Positions 29,401 through 40,647 of a stretch of 64,000 bases of DNA are shown here, piece by piece. The notes beneath the pieces are model-generated. The model did no database searches, was not told the origin of the DNA, and saw only the letters and a list, made by a program, of their open reading frames with translations. The position numbers and the translations under genes are program-made. The DNA comes from Ectothiorhodospira marina (GTDB lineage Bacteria; Pseudomonadota; Gammaproteobacteria; Ectothiorhodospirales; Ectothiorhodospiraceae): assembly GCF_900109495.1 (NCBI RefSeq), contig NZ_FOAA01000001.1, forward strand, positions 124,001 through 188,000. Direction: 5' to 3'. The first letter of the stretch is position 1. Each line of letters begins with the position of its first letter.

Positions 29401-29739
29401 ATGGAATGCAGACTGATCCAGCAAGATCGCCGAGGATCGTTTGTCCTGGAGGGGGAGTTGACGATCCATCATGCCCTGGACATGAAACAGGCCTTGCTAT
29501 CGGTGCTTGCGCAAAGTGAATCGATCGAGATCAGCCTTGCCGGTGTGACAGAAATGGATACAGCGGGTGCTCAACTACTCCTGATGATCAAGCGCGCGGC
29601 AGAAGAGCAGGGGGTGGCATTGCGACTCAAGGATCACACCAGCGCGGTTCGCACCGTGGTGGAGACGATGCAACTCGCGGGTACCCTTGGTGATCCGATG
29701 CTGATCCCTGGCGAGGCCGCCGACGGAGATCATCCATGA
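29401..29739 (+). CDS. STAS-domain protein
   Basis: A 112-aa single STAS domain of the anti-sigma-factor-antagonist type, with the usual FVLEGELTIHHA opening and the DTAGAQLLL helix (TEMDTAGAQLL) where anti-anti-sigma proteins carry a phosphorylatable Ser or Thr; here the stretch reads D-T-A. The stop overlaps the CheA start (ATGA), indicating tight co-expression. STAS genes are found in some non-flagellar chemosensory clusters; the role is unproven. Confidence 0.88.
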   Translation: MECRLIQQDRRGSFVLEGELTIHHALDMKQALLSVLAQSESIEISLAGVTEMDTAGAQLLLMIKRAAEEQGVALRLKDHTSAVRTVVETMQLAGTLGDPMLIPGEAADGDHP

Positions 29740-31919
29740 GCCTGTCCGATGCCCTGCCCACCTTCCTTGCCGAGGCCCGGGGGTTGCTGGAGGCAATGGA
29801 GACGGCCTTGGGAGTCCTTGATGGGAATCCCAACGATACTGGGGCCATCAATTCCCTGTTTCGGGCCGCCCACACCATCAAGGGCTCGGCTGGTCTCTTT
29901 GGCCTGGATCACATCGTCGATTTCACCCACGAGATGGAGAGTGTCCTGGACCGGGTGAGGGACGGTGCCCTGTCCCTGAATTCCTCTCGGATCGAATTGA
30001 TGCTGTTGTGTCGCGACCATATCGATCGTTTGCTGGAAGTGGTGGAAATTGGCTCCGAACCCGATGAGGCCTTATTGACGCAAGGGGAAGAACTCACGGC
30101 ACGGCTCCGCCAGGATCTGCCTGCCAGCGCCGCTTCCCCATCGGATCCCATTCACTGGGCGCCCGTCACAGGGGACGATCCTGTGCGGAATCTGGGTTCG
30201 GATCCAACCGAGGGTGACACGCTCTGGCACCTTTCGCTGCGTTTCGGGCGCGATGTGCTTCGTCATGGCATGGATCCCCTGTCTTTTATCCACTATCTGA
30301 ACACCCTGGGGGAAGTGCGCCAAGTCTACACCGTCACCGATGCCCTGCCGCCAGCCGAGGAAATGGACCCGGAAAGCTGCTATCTGGGATTCGAGATCCG
30401 CTTGCACAGCGAGGCCGACAAGCAGTGCATCGAGGATGTGTTCGACTTCGTGCGAGAGGAAAGCCAGATTCGCATTCTGCCTCCTGGTGCGCACTTCCCG
30501 CAGTTCCTGGCTCTCATGCAGGCGGTGCCGGAGGACAATCACCGGCTTGGCGAGATCCTGGTGGGATGCGGTGCAATCACCGAGCGAGAGCTTGAGCACA
30601 TGCTTGACGCCCAGGCCCGGCAAAAGTCCGACGCATCCCCCACCTCCGCGCCTCGTTTGGGAGAAGCGCTGGTTCAGGAAGAGCGCATCCAGCCTGAACT
30701 CGTGGGGGCGGCCCTGCGGCGACAGCAGGAAGTGCGCCGACGCCAAGCCCAGGAATCACGCCTGCTACGGGTTCGCGCGGATAAACTGGATTCGCTGATT
30801 GACCTGGTGGGGGAGTTGGTGATTGCCGGCGCTGGGTTGCAGGCACAGGTCCAGGGCCAAGGGGATACGGCGCTACACGAGTCTGCTCAAGAAATCGCAC
30901 GACTGGTGGATGGCATCAGGGATGGTGCCATGAATCTGCGCTTGGTGGAAATTGGTGAAACATTCAGCCGATTTGGACGCGTGGTGCGCGATGTCTCTCG
31001 TGAGACCGGCAAGGACATTGCATTAAGGATCGAAGGGGCGGAAACGGAACTGGACAAGACCGTCGTCGAACGTCTTGCCGACCCACTGACGCATCTGGTT
31101 CGTAATGCCATTGATCACGGAATTGAATCGCCCGAGATCCGCCAGGCTCGCTCCAAGCCATCCCAGGGACAATTGCATCTGGGGGCGCGTCACGAGGCTG
31201 GCAGTGTGGTCATTGAAATCATGGATGACGGGGGGGGGCTGGACAGGGAACGTATCCTGGCCAAGGCAAAGGAGCGAGGTCTATTGCCCTCCGATGCTGA
31301 ACCTGACGATGCAGAGGTCTGGAACCTGATCTTCGAGCCAGGATTTTCCACGGCTCAGAGTGTCAGCAATCTGTCTGGCCGTGGTGTCGGCATGGATGTG
31401 GTCAAACAGGCCATCGATGCCCTGCGGGGCGGCATCGAGATCGAGAGTTCGCCGGGACAGGGCAGTACTTTTCGAATACGTCTTCCCCTTTCGTTAGCCA
31501 TCATTGACGGCTTCCGGGTGTCTGTTTCCGGCAATGAATATGTTGTGCCGTTGGATATGGTGTTGGAATGCATGGAAATGCCTCGCGATCTGACAGAAGG
31601 CGAGACACCACACCTCAATCTACGTGGCGATGTCCTTCCTCTTTTGCCCTTGGGGGCGTTTTTCGGCCTGCCCAAAGCATCCGTGACCCGGCGCAATATC
31701 GTTGTGGTGCAATGGGGAGGGCGATCCGCCGGCCTGCTGGTGGATGAGCTTCAGGGGCAACTCCAGGCGGTGATCAAACCTCTTGGGCCACTCTTCAAGG
31801 GGCTACCCGGGATTTCCGGTTCCACCATCCTGGGTTCAGGGGAAGTGGCCCTCGTTCTGGATGTGCCGGGTCTATTGGAACGCGTGGTCAGTGTCGACTC
31901 CGCGTCGTACCTTCAATAA
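29736..31919 (+). CDS. cheA: Chemotaxis histidine kinase CheA
   Basis: A 727-aa CheA. Domains: Hpt with the phospho-acceptor His in [13 protein letters not shown] (about 48), a long middle region (about 150-345), dimerisation helices ([14 protein letters not shown]), HATPase ([26 protein letters not shown]) and a CheW-like C-terminus. The usual P2 domain is not recognised. Instead the middle has a [15 protein letters not shown] segment, then two copies of an RLGEILV/RLGEALV element with Q-rich ends (about 265-340). Start overlaps the STAS stop. Confidence 0.95.
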   Translation: MSLSDALPTFLAEARGLLEAMETALGVLDGNPNDTGAINSLFRAAHTIKGSAGLFGLDHIVDFTHEMESVLDRVRDGALSLNSSRIELMLLCRDHIDRLLEVVEIGSEPDEALLTQGEELTARLRQDLPASAASPSDPIHWAPVTGDDPVRNLGSDPTEGDTLWHLSLRFGRDVLRHGMDPLSFIHYLNTLGEVRQVYTVTDALPPAEEMDPESCYLGFEIRLHSEADKQCIEDVFDFVREESQIRILPPGAHFPQFLALMQAVPEDNHRLGEILVGCGAITERELEHMLDAQARQKSDASPTSAPRLGEALVQEERIQPELVGAALRRQQEVRRRQAQESRLLRVRADKLDSLIDLVGELVIAGAGLQAQVQGQGDTALHESAQEIARLVDGIRDGAMNLRLVEIGETFSRFGRVVRDVSRETGKDIALRIEGAETELDKTVVERLADPLTHLVRNAIDHGIESPEIRQARSKPSQGQLHLGARHEAGSVVIEIMDDGGGLDRERILAKAKERGLLPSDAEPDDAEVWNLIFEPGFSTAQSVSNLSGRGVGMDVVKQAIDALRGGIEIESSPGQGSTFRIRLPLSLAIIDGFRVSVSGNEYVVPLDMVLECMEMPRDLTEGETPHLNLRGDVLPLLPLGAFFGLPKASVTRRNIVVVQWGGRSAGLLVDELQGQLQAVIKPLGPLFKGLPGISGSTILGSGEVALVLDVPGLLERVVSVDSASYLQ

Positions 31920-31936
31920 AGAGCAGGAGCATAAGC

Positions 31937-33577
31937 ATGGCTTGGATCAACAACCTCAGGGTGGGCGTCAGATTGCTCGTGGCCTTCGCATTGATGGCGC
32001 TGATCACCGCCATCGTGGGTTGGGTGGGTATCGCCAACACGGCTCGTGTGGACACACTGGCGGGTGAGATGTATCAGCGCGAGCTGACCGGGCTGTCCGA
32101 AATCAAGGAGGCCAACGTGCAAATGCTCAATGGCAGTCGGGCCATTCGCAATCTTCTACTGGCAGGTTCACCGGAGGAACGACAAGCTCTGGTTCAGCAG
32201 ATCGCGCATTATACGACGGCGGAATCGGAGCATGTCCAACGCGCCCGGGAGCAATTTGACAGTCGCGAAGCTCAACAACTGTTCACCCGCTATGAGGCAA
32301 TGACCACCGAGCGTGACCGTTTGACAAATCAGCTGATTGCCATGGTGCGGGAGGAGGCCCTGGAGGCAAACCGGCAGACAGTGAACTTTGTAAATGCTGA
32401 ATTGCGCCCCGTTGGCGATGCGCTGGACAACTTGATGACAGAGCTCAGTCGTCTCAAGGAGTCCAATGCCGCCGATTTGGCAGAGGAGGCATCGCAGGTC
32501 TATCAGCGAGGCATGTTTCAGATGAGCGCATTGGTGATCATCAGTGTTCTCGCCGGAATGGGGCTTGGCCTGATGATTGCCAATTCCATTTCAAGACCTC
32601 TCAAGCGGGCTGCGGGTGTGGCCAATCAGCTGGCACAGGGCGATATGCGTGTCCAGATAGATAACGCCACCCGTGATGAAACGGGGCAGGTGCTCAATGC
32701 CATGCGCAATATGGTGGATCGACTATCTCAAATTATTTATGAGGTGCGTACGGCCGCCGATTCGTTGGCGGGTGCTTCGGAGCAGGTGAGCAGTACCTCT
32801 CAGTCTATGAGTCAGGGGGCCACGGAGCAGGCCAGTAACGTTGAAGAGACCAGCGCGGCGGTCGAAGAGATGAGTGCATCCATCGATCAGAACACCGAGA
32901 ACGCCAAAGTGACCGATGGTATGGCAGCCAAGGCCGCGCGAGAGGCAACAGATGGAGGACAGGCTGTTCAGCAAACAGTGACAGCCATGAAAAGCATCGC
33001 CGACAAGATCAGTATCATTGATGATATCGCCTATCAGACCAACCTGCTGGCCTTGAATGCGGCCATCGAAGCCGCTCGAGCCGGAGAGCATGGTAAGGGC
33101 TTCGCGGTCGTGGCGACAGAAGTGCGCAAGCTTGCCGAGCGCAGTCAGGTGGCTGCACGTGAGATCGGCGATCTGGCCGGCCATTCGGTGGAACTGGCGG
33201 AACGTGCCGGGCACCTTCTGGAAGAAATGGTTCCCTCCATCACGCGCACTTCTGATCTGGTGCAGGAGATTACTTCAGCTTCCGAGGAGCAGGCCACGGG
33301 TGTCGCACAGATCAATACCTCCATGACTCAGCTGAGCACGGTATCACAGCAGAATGCCGCGGCCTCCGAGCAATTGGCGGCTACCGCTGAGGAAATGAGT
33401 GCGCAGGCCGAACAACTGCAAAATAGCATGGGCTTCTTTCAATTGCATGAGGGCGTACAGGGTAGCCGCAAGAGCGTGTCCCCCCGGAACGCTGCTGAGG
33501 TGAAAAATCAACCCCGGCAGACATCCGCGGTGGGCCTGTCCGGCAGTGTCGATGAAAAAGACTTCGTGCGTTTCTAG
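31937..33577 (+). CDS. Methyl-accepting chemotaxis protein, four-helix-bundle sensor
   Basis: A 546-aa receptor: TM1 (about 10-32), a periplasmic four-helix-bundle region (33-190), TM2 (about 193-215), HAMP, and the signalling domain with tip [20 protein letters not shown]. Glu/Gln-rich methylation stretches ([20 protein letters not shown] and [15 protein letters not shown]) flank the tip. The last five residues, DFVRF, fit the CheR/CheB-tether pattern x-[HFYW]-x-x-[HFYW], suggesting full adaptation by the CheR, CheD and CheB encoded downstream. It follows cheA by 17 nt. Confidence 0.95.
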   Translation: MAWINNLRVGVRLLVAFALMALITAIVGWVGIANTARVDTLAGEMYQRELTGLSEIKEANVQMLNGSRAIRNLLLAGSPEERQALVQQIAHYTTAESEHVQRAREQFDSREAQQLFTRYEAMTTERDRLTNQLIAMVREEALEANRQTVNFVNAELRPVGDALDNLMTELSRLKESNAADLAEEASQVYQRGMFQMSALVIISVLAGMGLGLMIANSISRPLKRAAGVANQLAQGDMRVQIDNATRDETGQVLNAMRNMVDRLSQIIYEVRTAADSLAGASEQVSSTSQSMSQGATEQASNVEETSAAVEEMSASIDQNTENAKVTDGMAAKAAREATDGGQAVQQTVTAMKSIADKISIIDDIAYQTNLLALNAAIEAARAGEHGKGFAVVATEVRKLAERSQVAAREIGDLAGHSVELAERAGHLLEEMVPSITRTSDLVQEITSASEEQATGVAQINTSMTQLSTVSQQNAAASEQLAATAEEMSAQAEQLQNSMGFFQLHEGVQGSRKSVSPRNAAEVKNQPRQTSAVGLSGSVDEKDFVRF

Positions 33578-33592
33578 GAAGGGGGCCGAGGG

Positions 33593-34147
33593 ATGAACCT
33601 GGTCAAGTCTCACGATACCCACCAAGAATCAGGGGAAGACAATGCTGATGCCCTGAGCCAGTATCTCTCGTTTCAGATCAAGGGAGAGAGCTATGCCATC
33701 GGCATACTCTCCATCAGAGAAATTATCCAGTATGGTCGTGTGACTTCTGTGCCAATGATGCCGGACTTTATTCATGGTGTGATCAATCTGAGGGGTGCGG
33801 TGGTTCCGGTGATTGATTTGGCCCGACGTTTTGGGAAGTCAGCCACCCAGATCAATCGTCGGACCTGCGTTGTATTGATTGAATTGCCTAATGAGGGTGG
33901 CGAGAATGAAACTCAACTTCTCGGGCTCCTGGTGGATACGGTAAACGAAGTTGTGGATATCCCGCCGGAGGCAGTGCTACCTCCTCCGGCATTTGGTTCA
34001 CGTATTCGTAGCGACTTCATTCTTGGAATGGGAAAGCTCGCGGATGATTTCATCATTGTCCTGAACGTGCCGCGAATCCTGTCTCGGGGAGATATGGAGT
34101 GGGTGAATCAGCTGGACCATTCAGCTTTGAAAGCTGACGCCAACTGA
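33593..34147 (+). CDS. cheW: Chemotaxis coupling protein CheW
   Basis: A 184-aa adaptor that links receptors to CheA. It has the CheW beta-barrel features YLSFQIKGESYAIGILSIREI, MPDFIHGVINLRGAVVPVIDL and LLGLLVDTVNEVVDI. The C-terminus is slightly longer than in E. coli CheW. Located between the receptor and cheR genes. Confidence 0.95.
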   Translation: MNLVKSHDTHQESGEDNADALSQYLSFQIKGESYAIGILSIREIIQYGRVTSVPMMPDFIHGVINLRGAVVPVIDLARRFGKSATQINRRTCVVLIELPNEGGENETQLLGLLVDTVNEVVDIPPEAVLPPPAFGSRIRSDFILGMGKLADDFIIVLNVPRILSRGDMEWVNQLDHSALKADAN

Positions 34148-34154
34148 TCGCCGT

Positions 34155-34994
34155 ATGAGCGAGTTGACCTTGCCGCAAAGTGAGTTCCTCTGGTTGCAGA
34201 GGATGATGGCCGACGTGGCTGGTATCAGTCTGGCCGATAGCAAGAAGGCCATGGTATGTGGGCGTCTTTCGTCGCGGGTACAACGCCTGCGGTTTGATGG
34301 CTTTCATGAGTACTGCAAACATCTGGAGAAGGATTCGGTTGAGCGACAGGTGGCAGTGGATCTTCTGACCACCAATGAGACCTATTTTTTTCGTGAACCC
34401 AAGCATTTCGATTTCCTCAGAACCCACGTTCTAGCCGAACTGAAAGCCTCCCGTCGTCATGTCGGCATGGATCCACTTCGCTTATGGAGCGCTGCCTCTT
34501 CCAGTGGAGAGGAGGCCTATAGTCTGGCGATGACTTGTGCTGAGGTGTTGGGGCCATCCAGCAGTTGGGAGGTTCTGGGTTCGGATATCAGTACACGCAT
34601 TCTGGAACGGGCCCGCCAGGGGCTTTATGACATGACCCGCATCGATGGCATACCTGTTAACTATCTGAAGGCCTATTGCTTGAAAGGCATTGGCCCGCAG
34701 TCGGGCCGGATTCTGATGGATCGTTCGTTGAAGAAAAAAGTGCATTTCCATCAGGTCAATCTTAACGTCACTTTGCCTGATATCGGTCGTTTCGATGTGA
34801 TTTTCATGCGCAATGTGATGATTTATTTTGAACAACCCACCAAATCTCAGGTGTTGCAACGCGTGGTTGGCCGCCTGCGTGCCGGTGGGTGGTTGTTCAT
34901 GGGCCACTCGGAGAGTCTCAATGGCATTGCCCATGGCCTTGAGCAATATGCCCCATCGGTCTATCGCAAGCCGGAGAACGCTTATGGAGACTGA
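34155..34994 (+). CDS. cheR: Chemotaxis protein methyltransferase CheR
   Basis: A 279-aa AdoMet-dependent glutamate methyltransferase of receptors. The N-terminal helical domain is followed by the methyltransferase fold: NETYFFREPKHF, the SAM loop SAASSSGEEAYSLAM, and FDVIFMRNVMIYF. The 3' end overlaps cheD by 11 nt. Confidence 0.96.
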   Translation: MSELTLPQSEFLWLQRMMADVAGISLADSKKAMVCGRLSSRVQRLRFDGFHEYCKHLEKDSVERQVAVDLLTTNETYFFREPKHFDFLRTHVLAELKASRRHVGMDPLRLWSAASSSGEEAYSLAMTCAEVLGPSSSWEVLGSDISTRILERARQGLYDMTRIDGIPVNYLKAYCLKGIGPQSGRILMDRSLKKKVHFHQVNLNVTLPDIGRFDVIFMRNVMIYFEQPTKSQVLQRVVGRLRAGGWLFMGHSESLNGIAHGLEQYAPSVYRKPENAYGD

Positions 34995-35493
34995 TTCCCT
35001 TGCTCGATGCGAGATTGAGTTGGTGGCGGGTGAAGTCAAGGTCGCCGCGGCCGGCCGACGTCTGAAAACCGGGCTGGGTTCCTGTATCGCCGTGACCTTG
35101 TGGGATCCCCTCGTGCGCATTGGTGGCATGTGTCATTACATGAATTCCACCCGTCAAAAACCCAGTGCCTCTGGTTCAGCGATGGATGGCTGGTATTCCG
35201 AAACGGCACTCGATCTTCTTTTGAAACGGATCCTGACTGCGGGAGGTCAAAGAGGAAGGTTGATCGCAAAGGTGTTCGGAGGGGGATGCATGTTCTGGGA
35301 CAGTGGGCGGCGACGTTGTAAAGGTAGCCTGCTTGTGCAGTCAAATAATCTCAGTGCCGCTCAGGCCTGGTTGGCAAGGCATGAAATTGCGGTGGTTGCT
35401 GAGCATGTAGGTGGCGCGGGTTATCGACAGATCATCTTTGATATTGCGACCGGTGATGTGTGGGTGAAGCACGTACCCTTGATGGTGAGTTGA
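34984..35493 (+). CDS. cheD: Chemoreceptor glutamine deamidase CheD
   Basis: CheD deamidates receptor glutamines and in some species is a CheY-P phosphatase partner. The 169-aa protein has the catalytic pair in [10 protein letters not shown] (Cys) and MCHYMN (His) and the FGGGCMF segment. ATG at 34984, inside the end of cheR, gives the correct family N-terminus; the longer open frame overlaps cheR and was not used. Confidence 0.93.
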   Translation: METDSLARCEIELVAGEVKVAAAGRRLKTGLGSCIAVTLWDPLVRIGGMCHYMNSTRQKPSASGSAMDGWYSETALDLLLKRILTAGGQRGRLIAKVFGGGCMFWDSGRRRCKGSLLVQSNNLSAAQAWLARHEIAVVAEHVGGAGYRQIIFDIATGDVWVKHVPLMVS

Positions 35494-35521
35494 CCATGGA
35501 TCTCACGGGGAGGTACGGCTC

Positions 35522-36613
35522 ATGAAAGCCATTCGTGTCATGGTGGTGGATGACTCGGCCACCGTTCGTCAGGTGCTCACGGAGGTGCTGTCCAGGCCAC
35601 CGGATATGGAAGTGATCGCCACCGCACCAGACCCCTTATTCGCCCTGGCGAAAATGAATCGTGAATGGCCTGACGTCATCGTGCTGGATCTGGAAATGCC
35701 GCGCATGGATGGCATCACCTTCCTCAAAAAACTCATGGCGGAGCATCCGACGCCTGTGGTGGTCTGCTCTTCTCTGACCGAAAAGGGAGCACGGATTACG
35801 ATCGATGCCATGGCGGCAGGTGCGGTGGAGGTGGTGACCAAGCCCCGGGTGGGGCTCAAGCAGTTTCTGATCGGTGCCGGTGATGATCTTGTTCGAGCGG
35901 TTCGAGCGGCCGCGCAAGCGAGACTGCGGTCGATGGTCGCCGGGGCAAGAACAATACCCGCGCTGGCGGTGGAGCCCCTGGCCACACCATCAGTGACAGG
36001 TCTGGAGCACACCACCGACAAGCTCATTGCCCTGGGAACTTCTACCGGGGGGACTCAGGCCCTGGAGTTCCTGCTAACCCGATTACCTCGTACGGTGCCA
36101 GGCCTCGTGATCGTGCAGCATATGCCTGAGAAATTCACTGCCGCCTTTGCTGCTCGTCTCGATTCGTTATGCGAATTACAGGTGCGAGAGGCGAGAGAAG
36201 GAGATCGGGTGATCCCCGGTCTGGCCCTGATTGCCCCGGGGGGGTTCCATATGCAGGTCTATCGTAGTGGCGCGCAGTATCGTGTGCGGGTCGAGTCCGG
36301 CCCCGTGGTGAATCGGCATCGGCCATCGGTGGACGTTCTGTTTCGCTCAGTAGCTCGCTGTGCCGGGTCCAACGCCATGGGGGTGATCATGACCGGAATG
36401 GGGGACGACGGGGCACGAGGGCTTGGCGAAATGCGCAAGGCCGGGGCTGTCACGCTGGCTCAGGATGAGGCCAGCTGCGTGGTTTACGGGATGCCACGGG
36501 AGGCGGTCAGGCTGCAGTGCGTGGACGAATCTCTATCCTTGCAAAATCTGCCTGCACGTTTGATGACCTTCGCTGCCGATAAGGTGCGTAGTTCAAAGGG
36601 GGGGCGCGTGTGA
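35522..36613 (+). CDS. cheB: Chemotaxis response regulator methylesterase CheB
   Basis: A 363-aa two-domain protein. The receiver has its acceptor Asp in [13 protein letters not shown]. The methylesterase has the Ser of [11 protein letters not shown], the His of VQHMPEKF and the Asp of GMGDDGARG, the full catalytic triad. GGGGAGG stands before the ATG. The stop overlaps the GTG start of the hybrid kinase by 4 nt, tying the kinase to the chemosensory operon. Confidence 0.96.
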   Translation: MKAIRVMVVDDSATVRQVLTEVLSRPPDMEVIATAPDPLFALAKMNREWPDVIVLDLEMPRMDGITFLKKLMAEHPTPVVVCSSLTEKGARITIDAMAAGAVEVVTKPRVGLKQFLIGAGDDLVRAVRAAAQARLRSMVAGARTIPALAVEPLATPSVTGLEHTTDKLIALGTSTGGTQALEFLLTRLPRTVPGLVIVQHMPEKFTAAFAARLDSLCELQVREAREGDRVIPGLALIAPGGFHMQVYRSGAQYRVRVESGPVVNRHRPSVDVLFRSVARCAGSNAMGVIMTGMGDDGARGLGEMRKAGAVTLAQDEASCVVYGMPREAVRLQCVDESLSLQNLPARLMTFAADKVRSSKGGRV

Positions 36614-39474
36614 CTGCTCGCGGGCAAAAAGAACAAATGTACAAGGAATTGGTGGAAAATCATCCCCAACTGGTTACCCGCTATACCAGAAGTGGTGAGT
36701 TGCTGTTTGTAAACCAATCCCTGGCGGAATTTGTCGGTGTTGAGGCCGAACAATTGCTGGGGCGCAATTGGCCCGAGATGTTGCCGGAGGCCGAGAATTC
36801 AGCGGCCAGCAAGCTCCTGGCGGGCCTTTCGCCGGAATCACCCGTGGCGTCTTTTGAAAGTCCAATTCGTGATCGTGATGGGTGTTTGAAATGGATCCTG
36901 TGGACCAAGCGCGCGTTTTTCTCCGAGCAGGGGGATCTTGAATACATTCAGGCAGTAGGAGTGGATATCACTGAAACAAAGGAATTGCAAAAGGCGCTTC
37001 AGGAAAGCCGTGACCAATTTGAGTCACTCGTCAGACACATTCCCGGAATCACCTACCGCTGCCGTTATGACGAACATTGGACGATGATGTTCGTGACCTC
37101 CAATATCCTCTCATTCACTGGATATTCAAGCCGTGACTTCATCTGGAATCGCATACGCACTTACACTAGCGTGATTCATGAGATGGATCGTGACTATGTC
37201 CGGGATGTGGTCGATACAGCCATCCTCAATAATAGTGTTTGGGAGGTGGAATATCGTGTACGGCATCGTGACGGTAGCATTGTCTGGGCGTATGAGAAAG
37301 GTAGCCTGGTTCGGGATGTGCATACGGGAGATCGCTATCTGGATGGATTTATTCTGGATGTGACGGCGCGAAAGCGCGCAGAAGATACGCTCAATGAATT
37401 TGCGTCGATTCTGGAAAACCGTAACTTACAGTTGGAACAGGCCATTCAGGAAGCGGAACGAGCAAATCAGGCCAAGTCGGCTTTTCTTGCCACCATGAGC
37501 CATGAAATACGCACACCAATGAACGGTGTCATCGGCATGCTTGAGGTCCTTCAGCACGACCGGCTGGATGCAAAACAACGGGACATGATTCACACGGCCC
37601 GCCAATCAGCCTTCAATCTGATGCGAATCATCGATGATGTGCTGGATTTTTCAAAGGCAGAAGCTGGGCATTTGGAATTGGAGTCATTGCCCGTGCCATT
37701 GGTTGAACTTGTGGAAGAAACCTGTGTATCCATGGCGGTAATGGCACAGGGGCAAAAGGTGGATTTGACGCTGCAAATCGACCCTCGGGTGCCGGATTAT
37801 GTATGGTCTGATCCAGTCCGTTTGCGACAGATCCTGTACAACCTCTTGGGTAATGCCATCAAATTCAGTGGGCAGCTCGCGGGTAAGCGTGGAAAGGTCG
37901 AGGTCATCGTGGGCCCCATGATAGCCGATGATGGCCGTACTGGGGTGGAATTCTCCATCCGGGATAACGGCATTGGGATCTCTGATGATCAACTGAGCCG
38001 GATTTTCGAGCAGTTCAGTCAGGCTGATTCATCCACTAAGCGTCGATATGGAGGGACCGGTCTTGGCCTCTCGATCTGTGACCGACTGACCCGCTTGATG
38101 CAAGGGTACATCAACGTTGAAAGTCGGTTGGGGTGGGGTTCCGAATTTCGCGTTTATTTACCCTTGAAATCAGTCAATGAGGGTGAGGCGTCCATCCGTG
38201 TGGCACCGCTTGGAAAACTCAACTGCGTGATAGTGGCTAAGTCTGGAGAAGAGCCGGATATGATCGAGCTCAGCCTGACTCAAGCCGAAGCCCAAGTGTA
38301 TCGTGAGCCTTCGTTATTGGCGGGGATCGCTCGATGCCAGAAGAACCCTGATTGGGTATTGGTTCACTCATTGGCGCCGGCTTCGATGTCCACAACCCAC
38401 GGTGATCAAGATGAGTTGAATGAAGTGCAGATCAGTTCGGTAACCGTGCTCCCTGGGGCGGGTCTGAAAGTGCGTAGACACAACATGGAACTGCTGATCG
38501 CAGAGCTGCCAATTGCCCGTCGTGAGACATTACTCCGGGCGGTGGCCATGGCGGCGGGGCGCATCGCCTTGGAAAGTCCAAATGACCATGTGGACAAGTC
38601 CGAATCTCAATTGGACATTCACCAGCCTTCAGTCAATCCTGGCAGTGCGACGGTTGCGCGGATCCTGGTTGCTGAGGATGATCCGATCAATCAACGAGTC
38701 ATCAGGTATCAGTTGAGTCTGCTGGGATATGATGTGGATGTGACCAGTGATGGAATTGCTGCCTTTTGCCGGTGGCGTGAGCGGTGCTATGACATGGTGT
38801 TGTCGGATCTCCATATGCCCGATATGGATGGTCATGGGTTGGTTCGCGCGATCCGACAGGAAGAGAGACAGTGTCAACTGGCGCGCACGCCCGTGGTCTT
38901 CATTACAGCGGATGTCCTCATGGCTCAGGACTGGGGTAACTGGGAAAGCGATATTGATGGTTATATCCCGAAGCCCCTCACCCTTAATGAATTGCGCGAT
39001 ACATTGGTCAGTGTGTTGGCCTGTCGGGAGACGGTTATCCGCGCACCGTTGAAGTCGACGGTCGCCGAAGCGACTGATGTCAATGACGTTAAGGTTTTTG
39101 ATCCAGACGTCCTTCATGCTGTCGTTGGAGAAGATCCAGAGGCAGTCCATGAGTTTCTCTCGTTGTTCAAACACGCAGCTAAGAAACACCTTGAAAAAGT
39201 TCATGAAGGCCTTGCGTTGGAGGATGCTTCTGCTCTTGCAACATCGGCTCATCAGTTGAAGTCTGCCGCGCGTGCGATTGGCGGAATGCGGGTGAGTGAA
39301 GTCTGTCAGGAACTGGAGACGAAAAGCCGGTCTGGTGATCTATCCGAATGGCTGGAATTGTCGCTGAGGCTGGAGCGAGAAACGAGGCAGTTGAACGAGG
39401 TAATTAACCAATTTTCGGTCCATCACCCATCTGGGTGTGTTAAGGTGTTTAATGAGAATACATATCGTAGATGA
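36610..39474 (+). CDS. Hybrid histidine kinase (PAS-PAS-HisKA-HATPase-REC-Hpt)
   Basis: A 954-aa soluble kinase without predicted membrane segments. Two PAS domains (about 10-125 and 135-265) precede HisKA with His in [15 protein letters not shown] (near 300), HATPase ([21 protein letters not shown]), a degenerate linker, a receiver ([10 protein letters not shown], acceptor Asp in [13 protein letters not shown]) and a C-terminal Hpt ([16 protein letters not shown]). The start is a GTG overlapping the cheB stop. It likely phosphorylates the REC-EAL protein encoded just downstream, whose start lies inside this gene. Transfer from CheA is also possible. Confidence 0.92.
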   Translation: MTARGQKEQMYKELVENHPQLVTRYTRSGELLFVNQSLAEFVGVEAEQLLGRNWPEMLPEAENSAASKLLAGLSPESPVASFESPIRDRDGCLKWILWTKRAFFSEQGDLEYIQAVGVDITETKELQKALQESRDQFESLVRHIPGITYRCRYDEHWTMMFVTSNILSFTGYSSRDFIWNRIRTYTSVIHEMDRDYVRDVVDTAILNNSVWEVEYRVRHRDGSIVWAYEKGSLVRDVHTGDRYLDGFILDVTARKRAEDTLNEFASILENRNLQLEQAIQEAERANQAKSAFLATMSHEIRTPMNGVIGMLEVLQHDRLDAKQRDMIHTARQSAFNLMRIIDDVLDFSKAEAGHLELESLPVPLVELVEETCVSMAVMAQGQKVDLTLQIDPRVPDYVWSDPVRLRQILYNLLGNAIKFSGQLAGKRGKVEVIVGPMIADDGRTGVEFSIRDNGIGISDDQLSRIFEQFSQADSSTKRRYGGTGLGLSICDRLTRLMQGYINVESRLGWGSEFRVYLPLKSVNEGEASIRVAPLGKLNCVIVAKSGEEPDMIELSLTQAEAQVYREPSLLAGIARCQKNPDWVLVHSLAPASMSTTHGDQDELNEVQISSVTVLPGAGLKVRRHNMELLIAELPIARRETLLRAVAMAAGRIALESPNDHVDKSESQLDIHQPSVNPGSATVARILVAEDDPINQRVIRYQLSLLGYDVDVTSDGIAAFCRWRERCYDMVLSDLHMPDMDGHGLVRAIRQEERQCQLARTPVVFITADVLMAQDWGNWESDIDGYIPKPLTLNELRDTLVSVLACRETVIRAPLKSTVAEATDVNDVKVFDPDVLHAVVGEDPEAVHEFLSLFKHAAKKHLEKVHEGLALEDASALATSAHQLKSAARAIGGMRVSEVCQELETKSRSGDLSEWLELSLRLERETRQLNEVINQFSVHHPSGCVKVFNENTYRR

Positions 39475-40633
39475 CGATCCTTTTTTTCTGCGTCTACTGG
39501 GGCATCAACTCACGGATTTGGGATTTATTGATTGGGCGGTTTTTGATCAACCACAATTCGCTCTTCAGGCTATGGAAAACCGCGCACAATGGCCTGATCT
39601 GGTGTTCCTGGATTTGCAGATGCCGGGGATGGATGGCGTTGAGGTATTACGTAACTTGGCGAGCCTGAATTATGCTGGCCGCTTGATCCTGATGAGTGGC
39701 ACGGAGGACCGAATCCTCCGAACCGCCAACAGAGTTGCAAACTCTCGAGGCCTCCACGTGACGGACGTACTCCGAAAACCCATCGAGCAGGAACGGCTCA
39801 AGGAGATACTTGCTGCTGCCGCGCCAATGGAACAAGCCACTCGCCCACCCCTGGCGATGAGCTTTGGACCGGATGAATTGTGGCAGGCGATCTATGGAGA
39901 TGAGTTGGTGGTGCACTATCAGCCCAAGGTTGATATCCATCATGGATCGTTGGTGGGCGTGGAGGCCTTGGTGCGTTGGATGCACCCCGAACAAGGATTG
40001 GTTTACCCTGACCGGTTTATCGAGCCGGCAGAGTCCTGTGGGCTCATGGATGAATTGACCATGCGTGTGTTGCGCACAGCGCTACGCGACTGCCACAAGT
40101 GGCATGACGAGGGGCTGGATGTGTCCGTGGCCGTCAATATTTCGGCTTCAAACCTGAATGTGCTGGGTTTTCCGGATGTTGTGCAACACTTGGCTCGCGA
40201 GGCGGGTGTGGAGGTGGGGAGTCTATGTCTGGAATTGACCGAGAGCATGTTGGCGAAGGATCTGATGGTCTCCTTGGATATCCTGACGCGGCTCAGGCTC
40301 AAGGGGGCTGGGCTGTCGATCGATGATTTCGGCACGGGCCACTCATCTTTGGGTCAATTACTGCAGGCCCCCTTCAATGAGTTGAAGCTGGATCGCTCGT
40401 TTGTGACGGGAGCCAGCGAGGATATGTCCAAACGTGCCATTCTGGAGGCGAGTCTACGGATGGCCAAGAAACTGGGTATGCGATCTGTGGCCGAGGGCGT
40501 TGAAACTCGTAAGGATTGGGATCTGATGAAGGCCCTTGGATGCGATTTGGTTCAGGGGTACTTTGTCTCAAGGCCAATGCCTGCTGATCAGCTACTGCAC
40601 TGGCGAGCGCAGTGGCAGGATCAGGGAAGTTGA
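39452..40633 (+). CDS. Response regulator c-di-GMP phosphodiesterase (REC-EAL)
   Basis: A 393-aa regulator with a receiver (acidic D7-D9, acceptor D54 in LVFLDLQMPGMDG) and an EAL domain. All main EAL catalytic features are present: VEALVRW, VAVNISASNL, ELTESM, IDDFGTGHSSL, LKLDRSF and AEGVET, so hydrolysis of c-di-GMP to pGpG is expected. The start overlaps the hybrid kinase by 23 nt. As the last gene of the operon it is the probable output, joining receptor signalling to c-di-GMP level (inference). Confidence 0.93.
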   Translation: MRIHIVDDDPFFLRLLGHQLTDLGFIDWAVFDQPQFALQAMENRAQWPDLVFLDLQMPGMDGVEVLRNLASLNYAGRLILMSGTEDRILRTANRVANSRGLHVTDVLRKPIEQERLKEILAAAAPMEQATRPPLAMSFGPDELWQAIYGDELVVHYQPKVDIHHGSLVGVEALVRWMHPEQGLVYPDRFIEPAESCGLMDELTMRVLRTALRDCHKWHDEGLDVSVAVNISASNLNVLGFPDVVQHLAREAGVEVGSLCLELTESMLAKDLMVSLDILTRLRLKGAGLSIDDFGTGHSSLGQLLQAPFNELKLDRSFVTGASEDMSKRAILEASLRMAKKLGMRSVAEGVETRKDWDLMKALGCDLVQGYFVSRPMPADQLLHWRAQWQDQGS

Positions 40634-40647
40634 CGGATGAGGACTGC

